Origin: Buchnera aphidicola (Rhopalosiphum padi)
GTDB taxonomy: Bacteria > Pseudomonadota > Gammaproteobacteria > Enterobacterales > Enterobacteriaceae
Length of the DNA stretch: 64,000 nt
Assembly (NCBI RefSeq): GCF_005080845.1
Contig: NZ_CP034858.1
Location: 372,001-436,000, forward strand
Direction: 5' to 3'
Notes under the pieces: model-generated
What the model was told of the DNA's origin: nothing
Databases searched by the model: none
Seen by the model: only the letters and a program-made list of their open reading frames with translations
In this document: positions 51,374 through 62,332 of the stretch, in pieces
How positions within the stretch are numbered: the stretch's first letter is position 1
Layout: each line of letters opens with the position of its first letter
Position numbers and translations under genes: made by a program

Positions 51374-52718
51374 CTACATTGATTTAATTATATCTGAAAC
51401 ATCATAAGCTAATTTTTTTATTTGAAGATAATTTTCACCTTCTACCATAATTCGAATATACGGTTCTGTACCAGATTTCCGTACAAATAAACGACCTGAT
51501 TGGCCTAAAATATTTCTAGATTTATAGACAATAGATTGAAATCTTGTATCTTTTTCGAAATCTTTATCTTTATTGAAAAAAACATTCAATAATATTTGGG
51601 GCAATAATTTTACTTGATTAGACAAAAAATATAAAGATGTATTGTTTCTAATCATACTTAATAATACTTGTAAACTAGCTATTATTCCATCACCAGTAGA
51701 GTGTTTATCTAATAAAACAACATGTCCTGACTGTTCTGCGCCAAGAATCCATTTTTTTTCTTTAATTTTTTTATATATGTAACGATCCCCTATCTTTTTT
51801 GCTGAACAAAAAGGAATGCCAAGTGCTTTTAATCCAGAAACAACACCCATATTAGTCATTAAATTTCCTACTACCCCACCCTTTAATTGATTATTTTTTA
51901 AATATTCTTGTGCGATAATATAAATAATTTGATCTCCATTTACTTCATTCCCTAAATGATCTACCATAATAACACGATCCCCATCACCATCAAATGCTAA
52001 ACCAATATCTGCTTTTGCTGATACAACTAATTTTTTTAACTCACAAATATTAGTAGAGCCAGAATTTTTATTGATATTGATTCCATTTGGATAAATAGAA
52101 GAAGTTATGACTTTTGCACCAAGACCTTGAAAAACTTTAGGTGCTACATTATAAGTTGAACCATTGGCACAATCTAGTACAATAGTAAATTTAGATAAGT
52201 TTATATTACGAGGAAAAGTGCTTTTACAAAAATCTACATATTTTTTTACGGCATTTCTGATTTTATTAGAAAAACCAAAATTTTTTGAATAAGAAGAATC
52301 ATATAGAGAATCATCTAATTTTTTTTCAATAATAAATTCTTTTTCTTCAGTTATTTTTATTCCATTTTTAAAAAAAATTTTTATTCCATTATCATAAAAA
52401 GGATTATGAGAACCTGAAATAACAATTCCAGCAGAAGCATTTAAAGACTGAGTTAAATATGCAATTGCAGGAGTAGGTATACAACCAACTAAAAAAGTCG
52501 AAAACCCTTTTGACAAAATTCCAAACTCTAAAGAATACTGTAACATACATCCTGAAATACGTGTATCTCTTCCTATAACAATTTTTTTTTTTATTTTCAC
52601 CTAACACTGTACTAATAACTTGTCCTAGCTTTAATAAAAAATCTGGAGTTATAGGTTTTTTTCCTACCGGACCACGTATACCGTCAGTTCTAAAATACTT
52701 TAAACATGTCATAAACAT
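51374..52718 (-). CDS. glmM: Phosphoglucosamine mutase, frameshifted at a poly(A) run
   Basis: GlmM converts glucosamine-6-P to glucosamine-1-P for UDP-GlcNAc and cell-wall synthesis. The first 40 codons read [11 protein letters not shown]...VLGENKKK; an 11-A run (52592-52582 on the minus strand) then shifts the frame. With ten A it would continue [18 protein letters not shown] as in E. coli. The rest is intact: active-site Ser in [12 protein letters not shown], metal site FDGDGDR, phosphate site [13 protein letters not shown] second change is the Gly of FGTDGIRG, now Arg (AGA for GGA). I use the first ATG; another lies two codons on. Slippage could restore some full protein. folP, upstream in E. 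coli, is absent. Confidence 0.92.
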
Positions 52719-52804
52719 TTTATCCTTATCTTTTTTTAAATTATTTTTATTATTTAAATATAGTAAATATTTTTATAAAAAAACAAAATACAATCTTAAT
52801 TTTT

Positions 52805-52846
52805 AGAAAAAAAGATGAAGCTATAATAATTTTATGACTTCATCTT
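52805..52846 (-). terminator. ftsH terminator
   Basis: On the minus strand AAGATGAAG and CTTCATCTT form a 9-base stem, extended inside by ATAA/TTAT, followed by TTTTTCT. It lies about 115 bases after the ftsH stop, in the gap where folP has been lost. Confidence 0.8.
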
Positions 52847-52961
52847 ATTCTAATTCTTTTTAAAAAAAGAATGTGATTTACATTAAAATTTTATTTTTTT
52901 AACAAAAAAATATTTTTTTAAAAACTAAATAAAAAAATAGCAACTTATTTTAAAAATATAT

Positions 52962-54803
52962 TTAAACATTTTTCTTCTGATCAATTTCAGGCCATCCTTT
53001 TGGTTGTCGCACTTCTCGTCTTTCCATTAAATCATCAATTTGCAATGAATCAATAGTTTCATATTTTATTAGAGCATCTTTCATGGCATGTAAAACATCA
53101 AGATTTTCATTTAAAATTTTTCTAGCGCGGTTATAATTAACTTCAATTAATAATTTTACTTCTTCATCGATAATTCTAGCTGTTTCATCCGACATATGCT
53201 TTGCTTTAGCAACTGAACGACCTAAAAAAACTTCCCCTTCTTCTTCGGCGTATAACAAAGGACCAAGTTTATCTGAAAACCCCCATTGAGTTACCATGTT
53301 TCGTGCTAAATTTGTGGCAACTTTGATATCGTTAAAAGCACCAGTTGAAACATTTTTAGAACCATAAATAATTTCTTCTGCCAAACGGCCACCATAAAGT
53401 GTAGATATCTGACTTTCTAGTTTTTGACGACTAATACTGAGTGTATCTGATTCCGGTAAAAAAAAGGTTATTCCTAATGCTTGACCTCTAGGAATAATTG
53501 TGACTTTATGTGCAGGATCGTGATCAGGTACTAATCTTCCGATGATGACATGACCCGCTTCATGATATGCAGTAGATTCTTTTTGGAAGTCACTCATTAC
53601 CATGGATCTACGTTCAGAACCCATCATAATTTTATCTTTTGCTTTTTCAAAATGTATCATAGATACTACTCGATTATTAAACCGAGCTGCAAAAAGTGCA
53701 GCTTCATTAACTAAATTAGCTAAATCTGCTCCTGAAAAACCTGGTGTACCGCGAGCAATTATCATTGGATCTACATCTTTAGATAAAGGAACTTTACGCA
53801 TATGTAATTTTAAAATTTGTTTTCTTCCACGTACGTCTGGCAACGCTACAATTACTTGACGATCAAAACGACCAGGACGAAGTAAAGCAGGATCTAAAAC
53901 GTCTGGCCTATTAGTAGCAGCTATTAAAATAACACCTTCATTACCATTAAATCCATCCATTTCCACAAGCATTTGATTTAATGTTTGTTCTCTTTCATCA
54001 TGGCCACCACCTAATCCAGCACCTCTTTGACGACCAACTGCATCAATTTCATCAATAAATATAATACATGGTGCAGATTTTCTAGCATGTTCAAACATAT
54101 CTCTTACTCTAGACGCCCCTACTCCAACAAACATTTCAACAAAATCAGAACCAGAAATTGTAAAAAATGGAACTTTTGCTTCACCTGCTATCGCTTTTGC
54201 AAGTAATGTTTTACCAGTTCCAGGAGGACCTACCATTAATATACCCTTAGGAATTTTTCCTCCTAATTTTTGAAAACGACTAGGTTCTTTTAAATACTCT
54301 ACTAATTCACTAACTTCTTCTTTTGCTTCATCACATCCTGCAACATCAGAAAAGGTGGTCTGAATTTGATCTTCTGATAGCATACGTGCTTTACTCTTAC
54401 CAAAAGACATTGCTCCTTTCCCACCACCCATTTGCATTTGACGCATAAAGAAAATCCAGACACCTATCAGTAATAGCATTGGAAACCAAGAAATAAAAAT
54501 AGAGATAAGAAGACTGGGTTCTTCAGGCATTTCACCAATAATTTTAACGTTTTTTGTTAAAAGGTTATCTAATAACTTAGGATCATTAATAGGAATATAT
54601 GTAACATATTTACTACTGTCTTTTTTAGTAACACTAATTATCCGTCCGTTAATATATGCTTCACGGACCTGATCTTGATTAACTTCTGATAAAAAAGTGG
54701 AATAATCAACTCTATGATTACTGGTATCGCTAGAATTAAAATTCTGAAAAACAGACATTAAAACAACTGTAATAACTAACCAGAAGATCAGGTTTTTAAC
54801 CAT
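52962..54803 (-). CDS. ftsH: Membrane ATP-dependent zinc metalloprotease FtsH
   Basis: FtsH degrades damaged membrane proteins and short-lived regulators such as LpxC. I use the ATG giving [18 protein letters not shown]; the protein has 613 residues (E. coli 644). Two membrane helices lie at about 5-22 and 98-118. The AAA domain has [18 protein letters not shown] and [15 protein letters not shown]; the protease has the zinc site [16 protein letters not shown] and the second region of homology are intact. The E. coli tail of about 30 residues is trimmed after [11 protein letters not shown]. Confidence 0.98.
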   Translation of the reverse strand: MVKNLIFWLVITVVLMSVFQNFNSSDTSNHRVDYSTFLSEVNQDQVREAYINGRIISVTKKDSSKYVTYIPINDPKLLDNLLTKNVKIIGEMPEEPSLLISIFISWFPMLLLIGVWIFFMRQMQMGGGKGAMSFGKSKARMLSEDQIQTTFSDVAGCDEAKEEVSELVEYLKEPSRFQKLGGKIPKGILMVGPPGTGKTLLAKAIAGEAKVPFFTISGSDFVEMFVGVGASRVRDMFEHARKSAPCIIFIDEIDAVGRQRGAGLGGGHDEREQTLNQMLVEMDGFNGNEGVILIAATNRPDVLDPALLRPGRFDRQVIVALPDVRGRKQILKLHMRKVPLSKDVDPMIIARGTPGFSGADLANLVNEAALFAARFNNRVVSMIHFEKAKDKIMMGSERRSMVMSDFQKESTAYHEAGHVIIGRLVPDHDPAHKVTIIPRGQALGITFFLPESDTLSISRQKLESQISTLYGGRLAEEIIYGSKNVSTGAFNDIKVATNLARNMVTQWGFSDKLGPLLYAEEEGEVFLGRSVAKAKHMSDETARIIDEEVKLLIEVNYNRARKILNENLDVLHAMKDALIKYETIDSLQIDDLMERREVRQPKGWPEIDQKKNV

Positions 54804-54868
54804 GTCACTCAAGGGAACAACCTCTCATTAACATCTATTTTTAAAAAACAACACAGATTATCATTTTT

Positions 54869-55489
54869 TTATCTGGTTGCTAGAATGAATATTTCTCGAG
54901 ATCTTGATCGAGAAGTTTTGGGCTTACAAATTTTAATTTTTGAAAATAAATTTTTAATGTGTGCAAAGAATTCATTAAAACCTTCTCCTTGAAATGATTT
55001 TACTAATAAAACACCATTTCGAGATAATAAATAATCGGATATTTTAAAAACTGTTTTACATATTTCGATAATCCGTGGCATATCAATAGACGAACAACCT
55101 GTAATATTAGGAGCCATATCAGACATAATTAAATTAAAATTAATATTAGATAAATTACTTAATATGAAATTTAATGTTTTTTTATTACAAAAATCTCCTT
55201 GAAAAAAATCAACACCTATTATTTTCTTCATGGGCAATATATCACAAGCTAAAATATATCCTTTTTTCCCGATTTTACTAACTGCATATTGAGACCAACC
55301 TCCAGGAGAAGATCCTAAATCAAGAACATTCATTCCAGGTTTAAATAACCTATTACTTTTATCAATTTCTTCTAATTTAAACCAAGATCGTGAACGTATT
55401 TTTTTCTTTTTAGCCTCCTTAACATATTGATCTTTAAAATGTTCTTCTAACCAACGCTTAGAACTATTTGATTTTTTTTTAGAAATCAT
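54869..55489 (-). CDS. rlmE: 23S rRNA 2'-O-ribose U2552 methyltransferase RlmE
   Basis: RlmE (FtsJ/RrmJ) methylates U2552 in the ribosomal A loop. The protein has 206 residues (E. coli 209). The SAM-binding site is VLDLGSSPGGWSQYA, and the catalytic K-D-K-E residues lie in RSWFKLEEID, IMSDMAPNITG, VKSFQGEGF and the SREIFILA end. It is 65 bases upstream of ftsH on the same strand, as in E. coli, and likely transcribed with it. Confidence 0.97.
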   Translation of the reverse strand: MISKKKSNSSKRWLEEHFKDQYVKEAKKKKIRSRSWFKLEEIDKSNRLFKPGMNVLDLGSSPGGWSQYAVSKIGKKGYILACDILPMKKIIGVDFFQGDFCNKKTLNFILSNLSNINFNLIMSDMAPNITGCSSIDMPRIIEICKTVFKISDYLLSRNGVLLVKSFQGEGFNEFFAHIKNLFSKIKICKPKTSRSRSREIFILATR

Positions 55490-55521
55490 ATTTTTAGTAT
55501 CTTTATAAAAAAAATATAAAT

Positions 55522-56001
55522 TTAAATATAATCTATTTTTAAAATTTTATATTCAACGTTACCCGATGGTGTACATATAATGGCAATAGTATTCACAGTT
55601 TTACCAATTAAACCTCTTGACATTGGGGAATTAATAGAAATTAAATTTTTTTTAAAATCTGATTCATCATCACCCACAATCTGATAAGTAAACAGTTCAT
55701 TGTTTTTTATATTCAAAATAGTAACTGTAGAACCAAAAACTACTCTTCCATCATTTGATATCTTTGTTATATCTATAATTTGAGAATTAGATAATTTAGA
55801 TTCAATTTCTTGTATTCGTCCTTCACAAAAGCTTTGTGCTTCTCGAGCTGAATGATATTCAGCATTTTCTTTTAGATCACCATGTTTTCTAGCTTCTGCT
55901 ATTTCGATAGTAATACGAGGACGTTTTACGTTTTTTAGTTGTTCAAGTTCTTCACGAAGTTTTTCAGCACCTCTAACAGTCATTGGGATTAAACTAATCA
56001 T
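55522..56001 (-). CDS. greA: Transcript cleavage factor GreA
   Basis: GreA rescues backtracked RNA polymerase by stimulating transcript cleavage. The protein has 159 residues (E. coli 158). The coiled-coil tip has the acidic pair in [15 protein letters not shown], and [26 protein letters not shown] is the C-terminal domain motif. yhbY, which lies between greA and rlmE in E. coli, is missing; the gap is 32 bases. Confidence 0.97.
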   Translation of the reverse strand: MISLIPMTVRGAEKLREELEQLKNVKRPRITIEIAEARKHGDLKENAEYHSAREAQSFCEGRIQEIESKLSNSQIIDITKISNDGRVVFGSTVTILNIKNNELFTYQIVGDDESDFKKNLISINSPMSRGLIGKTVNTIAIICTPSGNVEYKILKIDYI

Positions 56002-56393
56002 ATAAAATACCTCATTATGTTACTTCTTAAAAAAATATAAAACTAATCTTTTTTTTTAAGCATAAAAAAATATTTATAAAATATCATTATTTCTATATTT
56101 CTATAAAAATTTTTTAAATATTAAAAAATTTTTATTTTATATAAGTAATGATTCAAATAAAAATATAGCAATATTACTATATCATTGATAAAATTTAACA
56201 AGTTTTAAATTAAAAAAATTATTAAATTTAATATTTTTTTTAAATTATATGCTCTAGTAGTACATATATTCATAACCATTAGTTAACAATTTATATATCT
56301 ATTTTAGATATCTATTTTAATGTAAAAAATAAAATTTATCAAAATTTTAAAAATTTAATATTTTACAACAATCATTCAAAAGCATATTTAAAA
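56002..56393. other. Divergent greA-ibaG intergenic region
   Basis: About 390 bases, almost all A/T, with stop codons in every frame and no RNA gene seen. It contains two 12-base direct copies of ATATCTATTTTA (56295-56306 and 56308-56319). Promoters for both sides must be here but cannot be chosen by eye. It marks a rearranged junction: greA and ibaG are not neighbours in E. coli. Confidence 0.5.
56295..56319. repeat. Short tandem repeat, two 12-base copies
   Basis: ATATCTATTTTA occurs twice with one base between, about 75 bases before ibaG. It may be simple slippage in AT-rich DNA; no function is suggested. Confidence 0.6.
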
Positions 56394-56654
56394 ATGAATA
56401 GACAAAAAATAATATCAATACTAAAAGAAAAATTAAATTTAAAAGACATTTATGTTACAGAAGATAATAATCATTATAAAATAACAGCCATAGGAAATAT
56501 ATTTAAAGGATTAACTCAAGTTAAAAGACAACAAACAATTTATCATCCTTTAGTAGATATGATCACAGAAAATAAAATTCATGCTATATCTATAAAATCT
56601 TACACGTTAGAAGAATGGGATAAAAAATCACGAATAACGTATATTAAAAAATAG
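56394..56654 (+). CDS. ibaG: BolA-family protein IbaG (YrbA)
   Basis: IbaG is a small BolA-like protein that binds iron-sulfur clusters with monothiol glutaredoxin and is linked to acid stress in E. coli. The protein has 86 residues (E. coli 84 to 89 depending on start). GLTQVKRQQTIYHPLVDMI and NKIHAISIKSYTLEEW match the BolA fold, including the conserved His of the latter. It is followed by murA after 19 bases, the E. coli arrangement, and is probably co-transcribed. Confidence 0.93.
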   Translation: MNRQKIISILKEKLNLKDIYVTEDNNHYKITAIGNIFKGLTQVKRQQTIYHPLVDMITENKIHAISIKSYTLEEWDKKSRITYIKK

Positions 56655-56673
56655 TATAGAGATTTAATAGTAA

Positions 56674-57927
56674 ATGAATAAATTATATATAGAAGGCAAT
56701 AAAAATTTAAATGGAAATGTTAGAATTTCTGGTTCTAAAAATGCAGCTCTTCCTATTTTGTTTATGACTATATTAACAGAAGAAAAAATTAAGATAAGTA
56801 ACATACCGCAACTAACAGATATCACTATAGCAATTGAATTACTAAAAAGTTTAGGAGCAAAAATAAAATATCGAAAAAAACTCTTATGTATTGATACAAG
56901 TTCAATAAAAAATTTTTCTCCACCATATGATTTAACAAAAAAAATAAGAGCATCTATCTGGATGCTAGCGCCTCTTTTAATTCGTTTCGGTCAAGCCAAA
57001 ATATCTCTACCAGGAGGTTGTAAAATAGGTTCTAGACCTATTGATCTTCATATTAAAGGTTTAATTCAATTAGGAGCCAAAATTGTTTTAGAAAAAAATT
57101 ATATTTCTGCTTCTATTAGAAAACCCTTAGTAGGAAAACATATTTATATCAAAAAAATAAGTGTAGGAGCAACTATTACTATTATGAGTGCAGCTGCATT
57201 GGCTCAAGGTACAACTATTATTGAAAATGCAGCCCAAGAACCAGAAATTATTGATATTGCAAAGTTTTTAAATACTTTAGGCGCAAATATTATCGGAGCA
57301 GGTAGTAATAAGATTTTTATCAAAGGTGTTATAAAACTGACTGGAGGAAAGCATCAAATTATACCTGATAGAATTGAAACAGGGACTTTTTTAATCGCAG
57401 CAGCAGTATCTCAAGGATATATTACTTGCTGTCATACCGAACCTAAAAATTTAAAAAAAGTATTAATAAAATTATCAGAATCAGGAGCTAAAATTAAAAC
57501 AGGAAAGGATTGGATTCAATTAGATATGAGAGGGAAAAAACCAAAATCTATAAATGTTTCAACCTCTCCATATCCAGGAATTCCAACAGATATGCAACCA
57601 CAATTTACTTTGCTTAATAGCATTTCTCAAAGTAAAGGTGTTATTACTGAAAATATATTTGAGAATCGTTTTATTTACGTTTCAGAACTAATTAAAATGG
57701 GAGCACAAATAAAAATAAAAAATAATTCTATTATTTGCAAAGGCGTTACTAATTTATATTCCCAAAATGTGTTTTCTAATGATTTAAGAGGATCAGCAAC
57801 ATTAGTTCTAGCAGGTTGTATTGCCAGAGGAATTACAATAGTTAATAATATTTATCATTTTAAAAGAGGATATGAATTATTTTCTGAAAAACTAAATAAA
57901 TTAGGAGCGAATATTAAATATATATAA
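56674..57927 (+). CDS. murA: UDP-GlcNAc enolpyruvyltransferase
   Basis: MurA makes the first committed peptidoglycan precursor from UDP-GlcNAc and phosphoenolpyruvate. The protein has 417 residues (E. coli 419). The active-site Cys targeted by fosfomycin lies in SLPGGCKIGSRPIDLH near residue 115. ISGSKNAALPILFM, TNPGIPTD-like PGIPTDMQPQF and NRFIYVSELIKMGA are conserved. With glmM and lpoB it shows that wall synthesis is still run from this window. The start has no strong ribosome binding site. Confidence 0.97.
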   Translation: MNKLYIEGNKNLNGNVRISGSKNAALPILFMTILTEEKIKISNIPQLTDITIAIELLKSLGAKIKYRKKLLCIDTSSIKNFSPPYDLTKKIRASIWMLAPLLIRFGQAKISLPGGCKIGSRPIDLHIKGLIQLGAKIVLEKNYISASIRKPLVGKHIYIKKISVGATITIMSAAALAQGTTIIENAAQEPEIIDIAKFLNTLGANIIGAGSNKIFIKGVIKLTGGKHQIIPDRIETGTFLIAAAVSQGYITCCHTEPKNLKKVLIKLSESGAKIKTGKDWIQLDMRGKKPKSINVSTSPYPGIPTDMQPQFTLLNSISQSKGVITENIFENRFIYVSELIKMGAQIKIKNNSIICKGVTNLYSQNVFSNDLRGSATLVLAGCIARGITIVNNIYHFKRGYELFSEKLNKLGANIKYI

Positions 57928-58036
57928 AATTTTTTTTATATTTTAATAACGTAATTCATATTCATTTAAACTAACAATCAAGTGTTGATTAACAATATTG
58001 TGTTAATAAAATAACTAAAAAAATGGGAGTATTTTT

Positions 58037-58360
58037 ATGTATGCAGTTTTTATTAGTGGTGGAAAACAATATCGAGTAAAAAAAAATCAAATTATTAAAT
58101 TAGAAAAATTAAATAATTCACCGGGTTCAATAATTGAGTTTGACAAAATTTTAATGATTGCTGATGAAAATGAAATAAAAATAGGAAAACCTTTTTTACA
58201 TGGAAGTAAAATTAAAGCTCATATTGAAAATCATGGTAGATTAAAAAAAATTAAAGTAATAAAATTTAATCGTCGTAAACACTATAAAAAACAACAAGGT
58301 CATCGTCAACATTTTACTAATGTAAAAATTTTAGATATTAATAATTTTAATGGGAAATAA
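58037..58360 (+). CDS. rplU: 50S ribosomal protein L21
   Basis: This is a primary 23S-binding ribosomal protein. It has 107 residues (E. coli 103). MYAVFISGGKQYRVKKNQII at the start and KFNRRKHYKKQQGHRQHFT match L21. GGGAG lies eight bases before the ATG. rpmA follows after 6 bases, the usual pair. The ispB and sfsB genes found upstream in E. coli are absent, so murA is the upstream neighbour. Confidence 0.97.
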   Translation: MYAVFISGGKQYRVKKNQIIKLEKLNNSPGSIIEFDKILMIADENEIKIGKPFLHGSKIKAHIENHGRLKKIKVIKFNRRKHYKKQQGHRQHFTNVKILDINNFNGK

Positions 58361-58366
58361 ATAAAA

Positions 58367-58621
58367 ATGGCACATAAAAAAGCTGGTGGATCTACAAGAA
58401 ATGGCAGAGATTCTAATGCTCAAAGATTAGGTGTTAAATGTTTTGGTGGCGAACTTATTTCAGCAGGTAGTATCATTGTAAGACAACGAGGAACTAAATT
58501 TCATCCTGGAAAAAATGTAGGTTGTGGAAAAGATCATACTATTTTTGCCATTATAAAGGGGAAAGTAGAATTTAAAAAAAAGGGAATTAAAAAAAGAACT
58601 TATATTAACATAATTAACTAA
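58367..58621 (+). CDS. rpmA: 50S ribosomal protein L27
   Basis: The N-terminal tail of L27 reaches toward the peptidyl transferase centre. The protein has 84 residues (E. coli 85). It starts [20 protein letters not shown] with [20 protein letters not shown] further on, both matching. It is the second gene of the rplU-rpmA pair and ends before a stem-loop. Confidence 0.97.
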   Translation: MAHKKAGGSTRNGRDSNAQRLGVKCFGGELISAGSIIVRQRGTKFHPGKNVGCGKDHTIFAIIKGKVEFKKKGIKKRTYINIIN

Positions 58622-58656
58622 TATAAAATATTCTATAAAATATTAATTATAGAAAA

Positions 58657-58694
58657 CCCCTTTTTTAAATTAAGGAGGGGGATTCTCTTTTTAA
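58657..58694 (+). terminator. Terminator after rplU-rpmA
   Basis: CCCCTTTTTT pairs imperfectly (A and G-U) with TAAGGAGGGG around a short AT loop, followed by GATTCTCTTTTT. The GC-rich core and T run fit an intrinsic terminator, though some read-through to obgE is possible. Confidence 0.6.
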
Positions 58695-58727
58695 AAATTA
58701 GAAAGTAGAATATATAAAAATATATAA

Positions 58728-59762
<1,035 letters not shown>

Positions 59763-59835
59763 TAGTTTTTTATAAAAATTTCTTTTTTAACATTTTAATT
59801 TAAAATAAAAATTTTTAACATTGTGAAAATAAAAA

Positions 59836-59884
59836 AAAGAACTCGGTTTATTATAAAAATCAAGTTATAAAAACCAAGTTCTTT
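59836..59884. terminator. Bidirectional terminator between obgE and rpsI
   Basis: AAAGAACTCGGTTT (59836-59849) pairs with AAACCAAGTTCTTT (59871-59884) with one C-A mismatch and a 21-base loop. T-rich flanks and convergent genes support shared use. Confidence 0.7.
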
Positions 59885-59895
59885 AAAAAAATTAG

Positions 59896-60288
59896 TTAAC
59901 GTTTAGAAAATTGTGTACGTTTTCTAGATTTACGAAAACCTACTTTTTTTCGTTCAACTTGTCGCGAATCACGTGTAACAAAACCAGATTTTCTTAATTC
60001 AGAACGTAGTAAATGATTGTATTTAATTAAAGCACGTGTAATTCCTTGTCGAATTGCACCAGCTTGTCCAGAAACTCCTCCTCCTTTTACTGTGATATAA
60101 ATATTAAAATTGTTCATCATATCAACTAATTCTAATGGTTGACGTACAATCATACAAGAAGTTTCACGACCAAAATAATCTTTTAAAGAACGTTTATTTA
60201 CAGTTATTTCTCCATTACCAGATCTAAGAAAAACTCTAGCAGAAGAACTTTTACGACGTCCAGTTCCATAATTTTGAATTTTAACCAT
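59896..60288 (-). CDS. rpsI: 30S ribosomal protein S9
   Basis: The C-terminal tail of S9 contacts the P-site tRNA. The protein has 130 residues, the same as E. coli. [19 protein letters not shown] and the end [12 protein letters not shown], with the final Lys-Arg, are conserved. It follows rplM by 17 bases, the standard operon. Confidence 0.98.
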   Translation of the reverse strand: MVKIQNYGTGRRKSSSARVFLRSGNGEITVNKRSLKDYFGRETSCMIVRQPLELVDMMNNFNIYITVKGGGVSGQAGAIRQGITRALIKYNHLLRSELRKSGFVTRDSRQVERKKVGFRKSRKRTQFSKR

Positions 60289-60305
60289 TTATTTTTATAC
60301 CTTTT

Positions 60306-60734
60306 TTAAATATTTAAAAACTGAGGACATTGTGCTATATGATCATGATTTTCATTAGAAAAAACTTTTAATTTTTTAAACATTGAGCGACCTAATGGCC
60401 CTTTGGGTAGCATTCCTTTTACAGCTATTTCTATTATTTTAGTAGGATTTTTTAACATCATTTCTTCAAATCTTGATTGTTTTATACCGCCGATGTAACC
60501 AGTATGGTGATAATAAATTTTATTAATTCTTTTTTGTCCAGTAACTAATATTTTTGAAGCATTTAAAACTATAATATAGTCTCCAGTGTCAAGATGAGGA
60601 GTATATTCAATCTTATGTTTACCTCTAAGACGAATAGATAATGCACTTGCAAATCTACCTAATATTTTATTAGTTGCATCAACATAAAACCAATTTCGTT
60701 TTATATCATTTAATTTAGCTGAAAAAGTTTTCAT
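60306..60734 (-). CDS. rplM: 50S ribosomal protein L13
   Basis: L13 is an early 50S assembly protein. I start at [20 protein letters not shown], giving 142 residues as in E. coli; the in-frame codon four positions earlier is GTG and overlaps the ribosome binding site. [19 protein letters not shown] and [19 protein letters not shown] match. Confidence 0.98.
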   Translation of the reverse strand: MKTFSAKLNDIKRNWFYVDATNKILGRFASALSIRLRGKHKIEYTPHLDTGDYIIVLNASKILVTGQKRINKIYYHHTGYIGGIKQSRFEEMMLKNPTKIIEIAVKGMLPKGPLGRSMFKKLKVFSNENHDHIAQCPQFLNI

Positions 60735-61104
60735 TTCATAACTCACTTAAAATAGTTATTCATAGAGAAAATAATACTATGATTATAATTAATAAGATAT
60801 AGTAAATATATTATTGATAATAATACTTTCTTAAATTTTTTTATAAAAAATTAATCAAAAATACACATCTTTTAATAAATAATAAAATTATATCATTTTA
60901 ATTTAAGATTAATATTTACCTATATTTTAAACATATAAAATATAAATTTTTTATATAAAACCACAGAAAAAGTAAAAAAAGCATAATAAATTCTAATTTA
61001 TGTAAATTAATATTATTTTTATTTTAAAATAATAAAAATGTATATTAAAAATATATTTTATTTCAATATAAAAAAGACTAAATATTTCACAGGTAAAATA
61101 AATT
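60735..61104. other. Divergent rplM-pheA intergenic region
   Basis: About 370 bases of A/T-rich DNA. No phenylalanine-rich leader peptide, no paired attenuator stems and no T-rich terminator were found, so pheA attenuation as in E. coli appears lost. Promoter positions could not be chosen. Confidence 0.5.
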
Positions 61105-62262
61105 ATGCTATCTAAAAATGATTTATTAAATTTTCGACATGAAATTAACGATATCGATAAAAATATTGTTCAATTATTAGCAAAAAGAAAAAAGTTAGTA
61201 TTAAATATAGCAGAATCAAAAATAAAGAATAATCAACCTATACGAGATATAGAAAGAGAAAAAAATTTGTTAGAAAAACTAACGAATTTAGGAAAAAAAA
61301 ACAATTTAGATACTAATTATATAACACGTTTATTTCAATTAATAATCGAGGAATCTGTATTAACACAAAAAAAATTATTAAATAAGTTTTGTAATGATAA
61401 TAATCTTAATCTTTCTAGCTTTTCTTTTCTTGGACCTAAAGGTTCTTATTCACATATTGCTGCATCTCAATATGCAGAACGAAATTTCAAAACATGCATT
61501 GAAAATGCATGTTTAAATTTTAATGAAGTTATACACTCAGTTGAAAACAATCAAGCAGATTATGCTGTTTTACCAATAGAAAATAGCTGTTCTGGATTTA
61601 TTAATGAAATATTTGACATTTTAAAAAAAACAAATTTGTTTATTGTTGGAGAAATTAATATTTTAATAAATCACTGTTTACTTGCAATAAAGAAAATAGA
61701 ATTGAATAAAATTAAAGTCATATATAGTCATCCTCAACCATTTCAACAATGTAGTTATTTTATAAATCAATTTCCAAATTGGAAAATTCAATATACTAAT
61801 AGTACAGCTGATGCAATGAAAAAAATTGCCAAATGTAATATAGAAACCAATGCCGCTTTAGGAAGTGAACTAGGAAGTAAAATTTATGGATTAGAAATAT
61901 TATCTAAGAATCTAGCAAACAAAAAGAAAAACATTACAAGATTTATCTTATTATCAAGGAAACCCATTGTTTCTTCTTCAAAAATACCTACAAAAACAAC
62001 GTTAATATTTAATACAGGTCAAGAATCAGGAGCCCTTGCTGAAGTCTTGCTAATCTTAAAGAAAAAAAAATTAATTATGAAAAAATTAACTTCTCAAAAT
62101 ATTTATAAAAATCCATGGGAAGAAATGTTTTATATTGATATTCAAGGAAATTTATCATCTTCTTTAATGCAAGAAACTCTTGAACAAATTCAAAAAATTA
62201 CTAAATTTATAAAGATTCTAGGTTGTTATCCAAGTGAAAATATAGCACCAATAATTCCATAG
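61105..62262 (+). CDS. pheA: Chorismate mutase / prephenate dehydratase
   Basis: This bifunctional enzyme turns chorismate into prephenate and then phenylpyruvate. The protein has 385 residues (E. coli 386), aligned without gaps. Chorismate mutase residues R11, R28, K39, D48, R51, E52, S84 and Q88 are kept, as is T278 of the dehydratase (ITRF). In the ACT regulatory domain GALV (309-312) is GALA, and ESRP (329-332), which binds phenylalanine in E. coli, is TSQN. NPWEEMFYIDI just after is intact. Feedback inhibition is therefore likely weak, which suits overproduction for the host. The ribosome binding site (AGG) is weak and 11 bases away. Confidence 0.97.
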   Translation: MLSKNDLLNFRHEINDIDKNIVQLLAKRKKLVLNIAESKIKNNQPIRDIEREKNLLEKLTNLGKKNNLDTNYITRLFQLIIEESVLTQKKLLNKFCNDNNLNLSSFSFLGPKGSYSHIAASQYAERNFKTCIENACLNFNEVIHSVENNQADYAVLPIENSCSGFINEIFDILKKTNLFIVGEINILINHCLLAIKKIELNKIKVIYSHPQPFQQCSYFINQFPNWKIQYTNSTADAMKKIAKCNIETNAALGSELGSKIYGLEILSKNLANKKKNITRFILLSRKPIVSSSKIPTKTTLIFNTGQESGALAEVLLILKKKKLIMKKLTSQNIYKNPWEEMFYIDIQGNLSSSLMQETLEQIQKITKFIKILGCYPSENIAPIIP

Positions 62263-62332
62263 AATTATCTAATTAAAAAAAAATTGTTAAAAATAATAAT
62301 TTAATATAAATTCAAAAAATGAGTAAGGAAAA

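Noticed and set aside
60735..61104. Phenylalanine leader peptide and attenuator before pheA
   Set aside because: No Phe-rich short frame and no terminator stem with a T run in the region.
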